A DNA stretch of 64,000 nt from Veillonellaceae bacterium (GTDB lineage: Bacteria > Bacillota > Negativicutes > Veillonellales > Dialisteraceae), in NCBI GenBank assembly GCA_025992895.1, contig DAJPGA010000001.1, positions 1,630,501 through 1,694,500 on the forward strand, read 5' to 3'. The notes below the pieces were generated by a model. The model did no database searches. It worked only from the letters and a program-made list of their open reading frames with translations, and had not been told where the DNA came from. Both the position numbers and the translations under genes were made by a program. Shown piece by piece: positions 1 through 8,176 of this stretch; the first letter of the stretch is position 1, and each line of letters begins with the position of its first letter.

Positions 1-122
1 AGATCTACAGCAGAATCCCCGGTATTATCAGTCAGGCAGTTGAATCCCTCTTCTTCCAGTTTCAACTGCATGAACCGGCTCACACCTGCATCTGGTTCAA
101 GAATCAATACACAGTTTCTCAT
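1..122 (-). CDS. Response regulator, receiver domain start (partial)
   Basis: Only the first 40 codons are in the window; the gene runs off the left edge. The start reads MRNCVLILEPDAGVSRFMQ and continues with LKLEEEGF. This matches the first beta strand, acidic pocket and first helix of a CheY-like receiver domain (compare the usual ILIVEDD start). Here the acidic run is Glu-Pro-Asp, so one of the usual adjacent acidic residues is Pro. The start is supported by GGAGG eight bases upstream of ATG at 122. The output domain is not visible, so the family (OmpR or other) cannot be stated. It is oriented away from lgt. Confidence 0.6.
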   Translation of the reverse strand, partial: MRNCVLILEPDAGVSRFMQLKLEEEGFNCLTDNTGDSAVD

Positions 123-319
123 TTTAGGTTCCTCCAAATAACAAAAAAAGCTGAGAGACATTTTCGCAAGAATACTTTTAACAAGTTATTATTAGAAATT
201 ATTATTATTATTTTCTGCGAAAATGATGAATTTGTGATTAATGAATTCCATTTTTCTCTCATATTTATGATACCATAGCTTTAATCAAATTCAAGTTGTA
301 AAAGATAAGAAACATACCG

Positions 320-358
320 TTTGCTAAAAATTTAAAGAATTCTTAAATTTTCAGCAAA
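320..358. repeat. 16-bp near-perfect inverted repeat, 7-base loop
   Basis: The left arm 320-335 (TTTGCTAAAAATTTAA) and the right arm 343-358 are complementary except at one position. No U-tract follows on either strand, so it is a poor terminator. It could be an operator or an RNA hairpin. Confidence 0.5.
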
Positions 359-433
359 CATATCTCCTGGATTGATTATTATCTCTTGCTTTACCCATTT
401 AATAACATCTTCTATTTCAGGATAATCATTCAT
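332..433 (-). CDS. Possible 33-residue small protein or gene remnant
   Basis: An open frame from ATG at 433 to TAA at 332 encodes 33 residues beginning MNDYPEIEDVIKWVKQE and ending ENLRIL. The composition looks protein-like: acidic start, amphipathic helix pattern, no low complexity. No clear Shine-Dalgarno sequence precedes it, and a stop lies just upstream in frame. Its 3' end overlaps the inverted repeat at 320-358. I do not recognise it. It may be chance, a real small protein, or the tail of a decayed gene. Confidence 0.22.
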   Translation of the reverse strand: MNDYPEIEDVIKWVKQEIIINPGDMFAENLRIL

Positions 434-471
434 TTTCTATACACTACCGGCCATTTATCAACTAATCAAAG

Positions 472-501
472 TTTATATTTATGGAATAAGCATAGTATAA
501 T
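472..501 (+). promoter_or_regulatory. Candidate lgt promoter
   Basis: A -10 TATAAT at 496-501 lies 18 bases after a weaker -35 TTTATA at 472-477. It is followed by AAGGAG at 542-547 and the lgt ATG at 555. Confidence 0.5.
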
Positions 502-554
502 ATTTCTATAGTCCATAAAAGCAATTTCAAAATATAATAAGAAGGAGTGTATTC

Positions 555-1346
555 ATGCATCAATATTTAACGTTCATTGGTGGATTCCCCATACGGTTTT
601 ATGGTATTTTCTTTTCACTCGCCATTATTTTTGGCTGTATCATGGCTTATTTCCTATTGAAGAAAAGCAGAACCGGATGGGAAGATTGTATTTTTGATTT
701 AGGCCTGACTATCGCTTTTTTCGGTATTATAGGAGGCAGGCTCTGGGACGTTTTCTTCTTTGACTGGGATTACTACCACAATCACCTGACGGAAATCCCT
801 TATGTATGGCAGGGCGGCATGGCCATCCAGGGCGGTGTCATTTTTGCCTGCGTTGCCGCATACTTTTTTCTAAGGAAGAAAAATATACCGATCCTTCCAT
901 TTGCAGATATAGTTACGCCTGCCATCATCCTTGGCCAGTCAGTCGGCAGAATCGCCAACTTCATGAATGGGGATGCATTCGGCCATCCCACGGGACTTGG
1001 ATACGGAATTCTGTATCCGGCAACAACACTGGCGTACAAGACGTATGGCCCGCAGCCCCTATGGCCGGCTGAAGTATGGGAATGTCAGGGGGATCTGATT
1101 ATTTTCTGCCTGCTGATCTGGTACTCCTGCTTCAAGCACCCAAAAGGCACAACGTTCTGCCTTTATATTATGCTTTATTCCCTCCTGCGATTCTTTCTTG
1201 AATTTTTCCGCGGGAATTACGGAACTTATGCACTGGATCTCAAGAGTGCGCAAATCACTGCCCTCATCGGATTTGTCATTGCAACAGCATTTTTCATTTA
1301 CTTCTACTTCAAGAACAGTGCCTTTGAAGAGCCTAAGACTAATTGA
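555..1346 (+). CDS. lgt: Prolipoprotein diacylglyceryl transferase
   Basis: Lgt moves diacylglycerol from phosphatidylglycerol to the lipobox cysteine of prolipoproteins in the inner membrane. The 263-residue protein has about seven hydrophobic segments. It carries the family signature near residues 130-145 (GQSVGRIANFMNGDAFGHPT) and, near the C-terminus, LRFFLEFFRGN, as in Lgt. Length is normal. AAGGAG lies seven bases before ATG. It stands alone on the plus strand, with its own promoter and a strong terminator facing ychF. Likely clients in the window are the lipoproteins at 50552-53467 and MetQ. Confidence 0.95.
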   Translation: MHQYLTFIGGFPIRFYGIFFSLAIIFGCIMAYFLLKKSRTGWEDCIFDLGLTIAFFGIIGGRLWDVFFFDWDYYHNHLTEIPYVWQGGMAIQGGVIFACVAAYFFLRKKNIPILPFADIVTPAIILGQSVGRIANFMNGDAFGHPTGLGYGILYPATTLAYKTYGPQPLWPAEVWECQGDLIIFCLLIWYSCFKHPKGTTFCLYIMLYSLLRFFLEFFRGNYGTYALDLKSAQITALIGFVIATAFFIYFYFKNSAFEEPKTN

Positions 1347-1349
1347 TCA

Positions 1350-1397
1350 CATAAAAACAGCTCTGCGTCAGTCATGCAACGCAGAGCTGTTTTTATG
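1350..1397. terminator. Bidirectional terminator between lgt and ychF
   Basis: A perfect 19-bp inverted repeat (1350-1368 / 1379-1397) has A-rich and T-rich outer ends, so it can end both convergent transcripts. Confidence 0.9.
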
Positions 1398-1405
1398 CCT
1401 GAATA

Positions 1406-2512
1406 TCAGACATTGAATCTGAAATAAGCGACATCCCCATCCTGGATGATATAATCTTTTCCTTCTACCCTGAGCAGTCCTTTTTCACGGACATTTGCAT
1501 ACGAACCGTACTGCATTAAATCATTATAAGAAACGATTTCTGCTCTGATAAAGCCTCGTTCAATATCACTATGAATCTTCCCTGCCGCCTTAGGAGCTTT
1601 CGTTCCTGCTCTTACTGTCCAGGCGCGGCATTCATCCGGTCCGACGGTAAAGAAGTTGATAAGGCCCAGCATGGAATAGGCAGCGCGGATCAAGTGGTTG
1701 ACACCTGGTTCATCTTCGCCCAAATCGGCCAGGAACATCTTGGCTTCTTCCGGATCGAGTTCTGAAACTTCTTCTTCAATCTCAGCCGAAATAGGAATCC
1801 ACTTGGCGCCTTCCTTCTCGGCTTCCTCTGAAGCTTTCTTTACATACTCATTCTTCATAGGATCGGCAATGTCATCTTCTGAAATGTTCAGAACATAAAG
1901 CACTGGCTTCAATGTGATTAAATTCAGTTCCCTGATGACAGCAAGATCATCTTCAGAAAGGTCGAGCGTTCTTGCAGGAATACCTTCCTGCAGTGTATCA
2001 AATACTTTATTCAGAACGGGAAGTTCAGCCTTTGCTTCTTTAATCCCCGCCTGAGCAAGTTTTGCCACTTTCGTTTTCTTCTTTTCGACGCTTTCAAGAT
2101 CTGCCAGGCAGAGTTCTGTATTGATGATCCCCATATCACGCACAGGATCCACAGTGCCTTCGACATGAGTGATATCCCCGCTTTCAAAACAGCGTACGAC
2201 ATGAGCGACTGCATCAGTTTCCCTGATATGGCTGAGGAACTGGTTTCCAAGTCCTTCACCTTTAGATGCCCCTGCAACGAGCCCTGCAATATCAACAAAA
2301 CGGGTAAAAGCAGGTGTAATCTTTTTAGGATTAAACATTTTTGCCAGATCATAAATACGATGATCTGGTACTTCTACTATACCTACGTTTGGTTCAATCG
2401 TACAGAACGGGAAGTTGGCAGCTTCTGCGCCGGCTTTCGTGATCGCATTAAATAATGTACTCTTGCCGACATTAGGCAAGCCGACAATACCAATTTGAAG
2501 ATTTGTACTCAT
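1406..2512 (-). CDS. ychF: Ribosome-binding GTPase/ATPase YchF
   Basis: YchF (Ola1 family) is an Obg-related P-loop NTPase that binds ribosomes and often prefers ATP. The N-terminus has the G1 loop GLPNVGKST, followed by switch motifs and DIAGLV (G3). A TGS domain closes the protein (DIERGFIRAEIV, YIIQDGDVAYFRFNV). I place the start at ATG 2512 (368 residues, beginning MSTNLQIGIVG). An in-frame TTG farther upstream would add 13 residues not typical of the family. The gene lies 60 bases downstream of dapL on the same strand and may be cotranscribed. Confidence 0.95.
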   Translation of the reverse strand: MSTNLQIGIVGLPNVGKSTLFNAITKAGAEAANFPFCTIEPNVGIVEVPDHRIYDLAKMFNPKKITPAFTRFVDIAGLVAGASKGEGLGNQFLSHIRETDAVAHVVRCFESGDITHVEGTVDPVRDMGIINTELCLADLESVEKKKTKVAKLAQAGIKEAKAELPVLNKVFDTLQEGIPARTLDLSEDDLAVIRELNLITLKPVLYVLNISEDDIADPMKNEYVKKASEEAEKEGAKWIPISAEIEEEVSELDPEEAKMFLADLGEDEPGVNHLIRAAYSMLGLINFFTVGPDECRAWTVRAGTKAPKAAGKIHSDIERGFIRAEIVSYNDLMQYGSYANVREKGLLRVEGKDYIIQDGDVAYFRFNV

Positions 2513-2572
2513 TTTCAACCCACTTTCAAACAAACTAAAATACTTTCCCAATCTACCCGGGCAAAATCATTC

Positions 2573-3808
2573 TTATAATTCTTTCAGGGCTTTCTTCATT
2601 CTTTCAACTGCTGTTTTTGTCAGTTCCGGAGTATTGAAAGCTGTCAGTCTGATAAAGCCTTCACCGCACAGGCCGAATCCGGAACCCGGTGAGCAGATGA
2701 CCTGCGCCTTATCAAGCAGGAAATCGAAAAATTCCCAGCTTGTCATTCCTTCCGGAACAGCTGCCCAGATATACGGGCTGTTGACACCGCCATATGCATT
2801 GAGGCCGGATTCTTCGCAGGCATCCATGATGACCTTTACATTTTCGCGATAAACAGCAAGTGCATCCTGAATCTGCTTTTTACCCTCTTCCGTATAGGCT
2901 GCTTCTGCTCCGCGCTGAACGATATAGGAACATCCATTGAACTTTGCACGCTGATGGCGTTTCCACAGTTCATTGGCTGAAACCTTGTCATCTTTCTTTG
3001 TTTCAAGCATCAGTTCCTTCGGAACGACACAGTACCCGCAGCGAAGACCCGTGAGTCCTGCCGTTTCAGAGTAAGAGCGGAATTCAATTGCAACGTCCTT
3101 AGCTCCTTCGATTTCATAAATGCTGTGCGGAATATTTGGCTCAGTAATAAAGGCTTCATAAGCAGCATCAAAGAAGATGACAGATCCCGTCTGCTTTGCG
3201 TATTTGACCCACATCGTAAGATTGCTCTTGTTCAAAGCGGTTCCTGTCGGGTTATTCGGCGAGCATAAATAAATGATCATCGGATCATGCTGCGGAAGAT
3301 TTGCTTTAAAATCACATTCTTCATAGCCGGGAAGATATTCAAGCTTCGAGTATGCGCCGTTGATGAATTTCCCGCCGCGGCCGGCCAGGACATTGCTGTC
3401 GACATAAGGAAAATATACAGGGTCTGTTACTGCAGCGATATCACTTTCAGAAAAAATTTCCTGCATATTTCCAATGTCACATTTTTCACCATCGCTGACG
3501 AAAATTTCATCTGGTGAAATATCGCAGCCTCTGGACTGGAAATCATTTTTTGCAATAGCTTCGCGCAGGAAAAGATATCCCTGTTCCAGGCCGCGGGTGC
3601 CAAATGCCCCGCCGCGGGACAACTCGTCCACAGCCTTTTTCATGGCTTCAGCAGCAAATGGTGCAAGCGGCTGTGTTCCATCCTCAATATCCAGCGAAAT
3701 GATATCTGCATCAGGATGAGATTCCTTGTATGTATTCTGTTTTTCGCTCAATTCATCAAAAAGACAAGCGCTCTGCAAGTTTAAATATTTTTCATTGCAA
3801 TGTGCCAT
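2573..3808 (-). CDS. dapL: LL-diaminopimelate aminotransferase homologue lacking the PLP lysine
   Basis: DapL normally converts tetrahydrodipicolinate directly to LL-diaminopimelate for lysine and peptidoglycan, using PLP. The 411-residue length and overall pattern fit the family: PNNPTG (185-190), FDAAYEAF (213-220, with Asp214 and Tyr217) and RLTAF near 387-391. However, the motif usually read as FRSFSKTAGFTG is FRSYSETAGLTG here, so the Schiff-base lysine is Glu248 (codon GAA at 3065-3067). Other conserved spots also differ: IED at 41-43 for IGD, TRG at 71-73 for GYG, and DGEKCD for DGAKCD. The frame is intact. Fold and ancestry are clear; aminotransferase activity is doubtful. Confidence 0.8.
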   Translation of the reverse strand: MAHCNEKYLNLQSACLFDELSEKQNTYKESHPDADIISLDIEDGTQPLAPFAAEAMKKAVDELSRGGAFGTRGLEQGYLFLREAIAKNDFQSRGCDISPDEIFVSDGEKCDIGNMQEIFSESDIAAVTDPVYFPYVDSNVLAGRGGKFINGAYSKLEYLPGYEECDFKANLPQHDPMIIYLCSPNNPTGTALNKSNLTMWVKYAKQTGSVIFFDAAYEAFITEPNIPHSIYEIEGAKDVAIEFRSYSETAGLTGLRCGYCVVPKELMLETKKDDKVSANELWKRHQRAKFNGCSYIVQRGAEAAYTEEGKKQIQDALAVYRENVKVIMDACEESGLNAYGGVNSPYIWAAVPEGMTSWEFFDFLLDKAQVICSPGSGFGLCGEGFIRLTAFNTPELTKTAVERMKKALKEL

Positions 3809-3874
3809 AACAAACTTCCCTTCCTATTATCCTTTGAATCTTCCATCTGTATAACTTATCATTGAAACCGCCCG

Positions 3875-3888
3875 ATGATTGCAATCAT
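3875..3888. repeat. 14-bp palindrome between lepB and dapL
   Basis: ATGATTGCAATCAT is a perfect palindrome in the 137-base gap upstream of dapL. It could be an operator; nothing else supports it. Confidence 0.25.
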
Positions 3889-3945
3889 TTTATCACAGGG
3901 AATTTCATGAATCAAAAATGCATGGATGCAGCATGCCTGGCAGGG

Positions 3946-4500
3946 TTACAGCTGCAGGCATACCTTGCCAAGGACATGATCGATCGGAACCGGCCCGATA
4001 AAACGGCTGTCAGAGCTGTGGTTCCTGTTGTCCCCCATGACGAATACATCGCCTTCAGGAACAGTATAAGACCCGTCCATTGAAAATTCCATTGGTTCAT
4101 TGATATATGGTTCATCCAGCTTTTCGCCATTTCTATATACGTGTCCGTCATGGAATTCCAGTTTGTCTCCCGGTTTTCCGATAACGCGTTTGACCCAGAT
4201 ATTATGTCCCTGATTACTATGCTCGAAAATGGCAATGTAATTATCAAGCGGTTCTGTGAGATCATCCATCCAGGATCTTTCCCTGTGGGTCCGACTGTCT
4301 ATAATGACGATATCCCCATAATTTGGAGTTTCTCTAAGTACATGGCTGATTTTTGAAACAATGAGATACTCTCCATTTGTCAAAGTCGGATACATGGACG
4401 ACCCTGATACTTTTGTCGGTACAAAGAGAAAAATATGAATCAGCATTGCCAGGAACAATGCCACTACGATTGAGTAGATCCAGTCTAAAATTTCATGCAT
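3946..4500 (-). CDS. lepB: Signal peptidase I
   Basis: This membrane serine protease removes signal peptides from exported proteins. The protein has 184 residues with one N-terminal membrane segment (about 8-28). The catalytic serine is in GSSMYPTL (Ser35) and the general-base lysine is in VKRVIG (Lys104). The C-terminal GDNRNHSSDSR box is also present. The short form with a single membrane span is the Gram-positive type. AGGGG lies eleven bases before ATG. Confidence 0.95.
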   Translation of the reverse strand: MHEILDWIYSIVVALFLAMLIHIFLFVPTKVSGSSMYPTLTNGEYLIVSKISHVLRETPNYGDIVIIDSRTHRERSWMDDLTEPLDNYIAIFEHSNQGHNIWVKRVIGKPGDKLEFHDGHVYRNGEKLDEPYINEPMEFSMDGSYTVPEGDVFVMGDNRNHSSDSRFIGPVPIDHVLGKVCLQL

Positions 4501-4674
4501 ATATGTTGAAACCCCTTTTCATTTCCATAGTAAGCGATCTGCTTAAATCCCCTTTTAGTAAATCGTACCTTTTATTTTACAACATAAAGCAATCTTGCGC
4601 CATTAAATAAAAGATAAAGAAGGAAATCAGTCCGATCAGAAGATCTCAATCCGCAGAAAAGGGCGCCCTACGTA

Positions 4675-4711
4675 AAACAGGAAAGCGGCTTTCATGGCTG
4701 CTTTCCTGTTT
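4675..4711 (-). terminator. Terminator after glpX
   Basis: A perfect 12-bp inverted repeat (4675-4686 / 4700-4711) ends in TTTTA on the minus strand, just past the glpX stop. Confidence 0.6.
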
Positions 4712-4745
4712 AGCTTGATCTATTAAGTTAATAAATCCGGGGGTA

Positions 4746-5711
4746 TTACCACAGGCGGACTGCTGGTTTTTTATCTCCGAAACGATGGATGGTATCAACG
4801 AAACGTACAGTTCCGGTCTTATAGCGGAGAACGAGAGTGCTTGTTCTTGCGCCATCTCCGAAATATCTTACACCTTTCAGGAGTGCGCAGTCAGTAATGG
4901 CGGTTTCAGAGAAAATGCAGTCATCGCCCTTTACCAGATCATCAAGAGTCAGCACCTTGTTCGGATCATCAATTCCCATTTTCTTCATTCTTGTCAGTTC
5001 TTCTTCTGTATGCGGCAGAAGTTTTGCCTGCATGTCACCGCCGAGGCATTTAAGTCCTACAGCTGCAAGAACGCCTTCCGGTGCTCCGCCGGATCCCAAT
5101 ACCATATGAATGCCGCTTCCCTGAATACCGCAGTCTACGGAAGGAACTACATCACCATCTGTAATCAAACGGATTCTTGCGCCTGCTTCTCTGGCTTCTC
5201 TGATAATGCTTTCATGACGTTCTCTGTCAAGAATAACAACTGTCAGGTCAGAAATTTCTCTGTTCATTGCATCAGCAACATTTTTCAGATTTTCTGTTAC
5301 GGAAGCATTGATGTCGATACGGCCCTTTGCTCTTGGTCCGACGCAGATCTTCTGCATATACATATCCGGAGCATGAAGCAGACATCCCTTAGGAGCAATA
5401 GCTAAAACTGCAATGGCCCCATCCTGTCCTTTGGCAACGAGATTCGTTCCTTCTACCGGATCTACAGCGATATCAACTTCTTCTCCGCCTGCACCTACAT
5501 GTTCCCCGATATAAAGCATCGGAGCTTCATCAATTTCGCCTTCCCCGATAACAACAGTGCCGGAAACCGGTGTCTTTGCGAACTGTTCATGCATTCCGTC
5601 GACAGCAGCCTGGTCAGCCCCTTCCTTGTCGCCGGTTCCCATCAGCCGTCCGCTCTTCAATGCAGCTTGTTCGGTAATCCTTACGAATTCCATTGAAAGT
5701 TGTCTGTTCAT
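4746..5711 (-). CDS. glpX: Fructose-1,6-bisphosphatase class II
   Basis: GlpX hydrolyses fructose 1,6-bisphosphate to fructose 6-phosphate in gluconeogenesis. The 321-residue protein shows the lithium-sensitive phosphatase metal motif DPVEGTN (near 84-90), GEGEIDEAPM upstream of it, and LITDGDVVP and GSGGAPEGVLAA, all typical of class II. TGGAGG lies six bases before ATG. It is transcribed alone, between two terminators. Confidence 0.95.
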   Translation of the reverse strand: MNRQLSMEFVRITEQAALKSGRLMGTGDKEGADQAAVDGMHEQFAKTPVSGTVVIGEGEIDEAPMLYIGEHVGAGGEEVDIAVDPVEGTNLVAKGQDGAIAVLAIAPKGCLLHAPDMYMQKICVGPRAKGRIDINASVTENLKNVADAMNREISDLTVVILDRERHESIIREAREAGARIRLITDGDVVPSVDCGIQGSGIHMVLGSGGAPEGVLAAVGLKCLGGDMQAKLLPHTEEELTRMKKMGIDDPNKVLTLDDLVKGDDCIFSETAITDCALLKGVRYFGDGARTSTLVLRYKTGTVRFVDTIHRFGDKKPAVRLW

Positions 5712-5840
5712 TTCATGCCTCCAAAACAGTATACATAATATTAATATTTAAACTTATTGTATCATATTTTGGCTAAAAGTGTAGTATATATTTCAATTTG
5801 TATCAGAAAACTGATCAATTGAGGCTAAAAAGGTAGATAC

Positions 5841-5880
5841 TAAATTAAAAAGCAGCCTGACGAATATACGTCAGACTGCC
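5841..5880 (-). terminator. Terminator after the ahpC-reductase operon
   Basis: An 11-bp stem with one mismatch (5852-5862 / 5869-5879) is followed on the minus strand by TTTTTAATTTA. Confidence 0.85.
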
Positions 5881-5900
5881 TTCAATTTCAGGATTCCATC

Positions 5901-7526
5901 TTAAGCGTGGAGTATATCAAGAAGTTCGGTTACATTCTTCTTTCCGAAATGCACATCATCGTCATTAACGATCATGCAGGGAACACTCATGATGTTATAT
6001 TTCTGCTGCATGTCGGGATAATGCGCCAGATCATAGACATCGACTGTGATATTCTTGTTTCCTGCAGCAATACGTTCGGCTGCGGCAACAAGATCAGGGC
6101 ACATCGTGCAGGAGAGAGAAACTGCAATGTTCAGATGCTTCTTCTCATTGATTGCCGCAACTCTTGCCTCCGCATCCTTTCCGATATCCTGCCCAGGTCC
6201 TGCGGCATTATACATGGCAAGAATGAAGGAATTGAATTCATGACCGCCAGGAACTCCGTGGAAATGCAGTCCAAGGTCTTCTCCATCCGCATTGCAGATG
6301 GCAATCGTATGCTCCATTCCCTCAGATGCCTGGACAATTTCAAACTTAACCTTGTCCGAGATTTCAGACAGTTCACGAACCATCTTTTCATCTTCCTGAG
6401 ACAGATGAGAATCATCTTTATAGAGCCTCAGCAGTATCGGATTCGTAAAACGGTTCAGGACAGGAGCAAGAGCCTGTCTTGTCTGATCATCGAGGAATGC
6501 TTCCGGTTTCGCTTTTGCAACAGCAGCAGCTTCCTGCTTCTTTTCTTTCGGGACCAGATTCTTTACATAAGTACGTTTCAGATTCAGTTTTCTGAACTGG
6601 GCTCCCAGATATTTCTCCAGAGATGTTGCAGCCACAGCACCGTCGGATACAGCTGTTACAACCTGTCTGAGGTTCTTGACGCAGATATCACCGGCTGCGT
6701 AAACGCCGTCAACATTTGTTTTCTGGTCGCGGTCGGTAATAACGTATCCCTTTTCATCAAGATCGATTTTCCCTTTGAGAAGGGCATTCTCAGGAGCATA
6801 TCCGACAAATACGAATACGCCGTAGAAGTCATTGGGATCCGCTTCATATACTGTTTCTTCTCCGGTCTGTCTGTCTTTAAGGACAACCTTGCGGATAGCA
6901 TTATCGCCTTTTACTTCCTCAATCTGTGTATGGTAAAGAATCTTCGTATTCTTATTATCTTTCAGTTCTTCCACAGCTGCAGATTCAATACTGAAATCAT
7001 TTCCTCTTACGACAACAATCAGATTCTTGGCATACTTTGTAAGGAACAGCCCTTCTTCGACAGCCGCATAACCGCCGCCTACGACGAAAATGGTCTTTCC
7101 TGTAAAGAATTCACCATCGCAGGTTGCACAGTATGCCACGCCATGGCCGCGGAAATCATTTTCCCCTTTGAAACCGGCAAGACGCGGATGTGCCCCGCCG
7201 GCAAAGATGATTCCCAGTGTTTTGAAATCACCGTTGGAGGTATGAACGACTTTGTAATCATCATCCACATCCATTCCGGTCACTTCTGCATTCAGGAATT
7301 CCGCTCCGAATGCTCTTGCCTGACGAGCCATTTCAGCAGTAAGTTTTTCGCCATTCGTGGAAAATATCCCCGGATAGTTGACAACTTCTGCGGTAATTGT
7401 AATCTGCCCGCCAACTTTTTCCTTTTCTATTACAAGGACTCTGAAACGCGCTCTCGCCATATAAATAGCGGCGGAGAGCCCAGCTGGCCCCCCGCCTACT
7501 ACTATGGCATCATAAAACTTTTCCAT
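5901..7526 (-). CDS. AhpF-like peroxiredoxin reductase: thioredoxin reductase domain followed by a two-fold thioredoxin-like domain
   Basis: A flavoprotein likely to pass electrons from NAD(P)H to the adjacent peroxiredoxin. Residues 1-310 form a thioredoxin-reductase unit: FAD loop GGGPAGLSAA (11-20), redox centre CATC (Cys133, Cys136), nucleotide loop GGGYAAVEEG (150-159) and the C-terminal FAD motif near 277-280 (AAGD). After a charged Ala/Lys linker (about 320-345), residues 345-541 resemble the paired thioredoxin folds of the AhpF N-terminal domain, with CTMC at 473-476. In classical AhpF this domain comes first, so the order here is reversed. CGGAGG precedes ATG. It lies 15 bases after ahpC. 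Partner choice (NADH or NADPH) is not clear from sequence alone. Confidence 0.85.
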   Translation of the reverse strand: MEKFYDAIVVGGGPAGLSAAIYMARARFRVLVIEKEKVGGQITITAEVVNYPGIFSTNGEKLTAEMARQARAFGAEFLNAEVTGMDVDDDYKVVHTSNGDFKTLGIIFAGGAHPRLAGFKGENDFRGHGVAYCATCDGEFFTGKTIFVVGGGYAAVEEGLFLTKYAKNLIVVVRGNDFSIESAAVEELKDNKNTKILYHTQIEEVKGDNAIRKVVLKDRQTGEETVYEADPNDFYGVFVFVGYAPENALLKGKIDLDEKGYVITDRDQKTNVDGVYAAGDICVKNLRQVVTAVSDGAVAATSLEKYLGAQFRKLNLKRTYVKNLVPKEKKQEAAAVAKAKPEAFLDDQTRQALAPVLNRFTNPILLRLYKDDSHLSQEDEKMVRELSEISDKVKFEIVQASEGMEHTIAICNADGEDLGLHFHGVPGGHEFNSFILAMYNAAGPGQDIGKDAEARVAAINEKKHLNIAVSLSCTMCPDLVAAAERIAAGNKNITVDVYDLAHYPDMQQKYNIMSVPCMIVNDDDVHFGKKNVTELLDILHA

Positions 7527-7541
7527 GATGCCTCCGTTTTA

Positions 7542-8105
7542 TTATAATTTGCCGACTAAGTCAAAGGATGGTTTCAGGGTTTCTTCACCTGGATGCCATT
7601 TTGCCGGGCAAACTTCATCGCCGTGTTCGTAAACGAACTGAGCAGCTTCAACCTTGCGGAGCAGTTCATCAGCATTACGTCCGATGTTGCCTGCGCTTAC
7701 TTCATAGAGTACGACTTCTCCGTCCGGGTTGATGACGAAGGTTCCTCTTTCTGCCTGGCCAGCATCTTCGATGTATACATCAAGATCCTTAGCAAGCTTG
7801 CCGGTCGGATCGCCGATCATCGGATATTCAACCTTGCCGATTCTGTCAGAAGATTCATGCCAAGCTTTGTGAACGAAATGGGTGTCGCAGGAAACAGAAT
7901 AGATTTCGCAGCCGATCTTCTTGAAATCAGCATACTTGTTTTCCAGGTCTTCCAGTTCGGTCGGGCAAACGAATGTGAAGTCTGCCGGATAGAAGAACAG
8001 AACGCTCCACTTGCCGAGCAGATCCTTATCGGTTACTTCGATAAAATCTTCATTCTGATAAGCCTGAAGCTTGAATTCGCTAATCTTCTTTCCATTTAAA
8101 GACAT
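7542..8105 (-). CDS. ahpC: Alkyl hydroperoxide reductase C (typical 2-Cys peroxiredoxin)
   Basis: AhpC reduces hydrogen peroxide and organic peroxides. The 187-residue protein has the peroxidatic motif DFTFVCPTEL (Cys near 47) and a resolving cysteine in GDEVCPAKW near 165, as in Prx1/AhpC enzymes. AAGGAGG lies nine bases before ATG. It heads a two-gene operon with its likely reductase. The upstream region has a consensus promoter and a PerR-like box, so peroxide-inducible control is likely. Confidence 0.95.
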   Translation of the reverse strand: MSLNGKKISEFKLQAYQNEDFIEVTDKDLLGKWSVLFFYPADFTFVCPTELEDLENKYADFKKIGCEIYSVSCDTHFVHKAWHESSDRIGKVEYPMIGDPTGKLAKDLDVYIEDAGQAERGTFVINPDGEVVLYEVSAGNIGRNADELLRKVEAAQFVYEHGDEVCPAKWHPGEETLKPSFDLVGKL

Positions 8106-8134
8106 AGTACAATTCCTCCTTGATCATATAATTA

Positions 8135-8149
8135 CTAGAATAATTCTAA
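8135..8149. promoter_or_regulatory. Candidate PerR box upstream of ahpC
   Basis: On the minus strand the site reads TTAGAATTATTCTAG, a perfect 6-3-6 inverted repeat at its core (TAGAAT-T-ATTCTA). It matches 13 of 15 positions of the known PerR box TTATAATTATTATAA. A further ATTCTA half-site lies just upstream with a 2-base gap, so two boxes may overlap. It sits between the promoter and the ahpC start. Confidence 0.65.
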
Positions 8150-8176
8150 ATAGAATACTTTTAACGTTCTGCAAGT

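Larger units (their letters stand above)
123..554. other. AT-rich intergenic region between the response regulator and lgt
   Basis: This 432-base stretch has no convincing full-length gene. It holds an ATT triplet run near 200-212 and an inverted repeat TTTTCGCA (161-168) / TGCGAAAA (216-223). It also holds a 16-bp near-perfect inverted repeat (320-335 / 343-358), one 33-codon open frame on the minus strand (332-433) and the lgt promoter. Confidence 0.6.

Noticed and set aside
320..358. Terminator for the partial response regulator or the small frame
   Set aside because: The hairpin is AT-rich with no U-tract on either side.
2513..2551. TTG start 13 codons upstream of ychF
   Set aside because: The added residues do not fit the YchF family and ATG 2512 begins exactly at the conserved start.
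5907..7547. A 546-codon open frame on the plus strand covering the whole reductase gene
   Set aside because: It is antisense to a gene with clear FAD and redox motifs. Its translation is rich in Cys, Ile and Phe with no domain, and it has no Shine-Dalgarno sequence.
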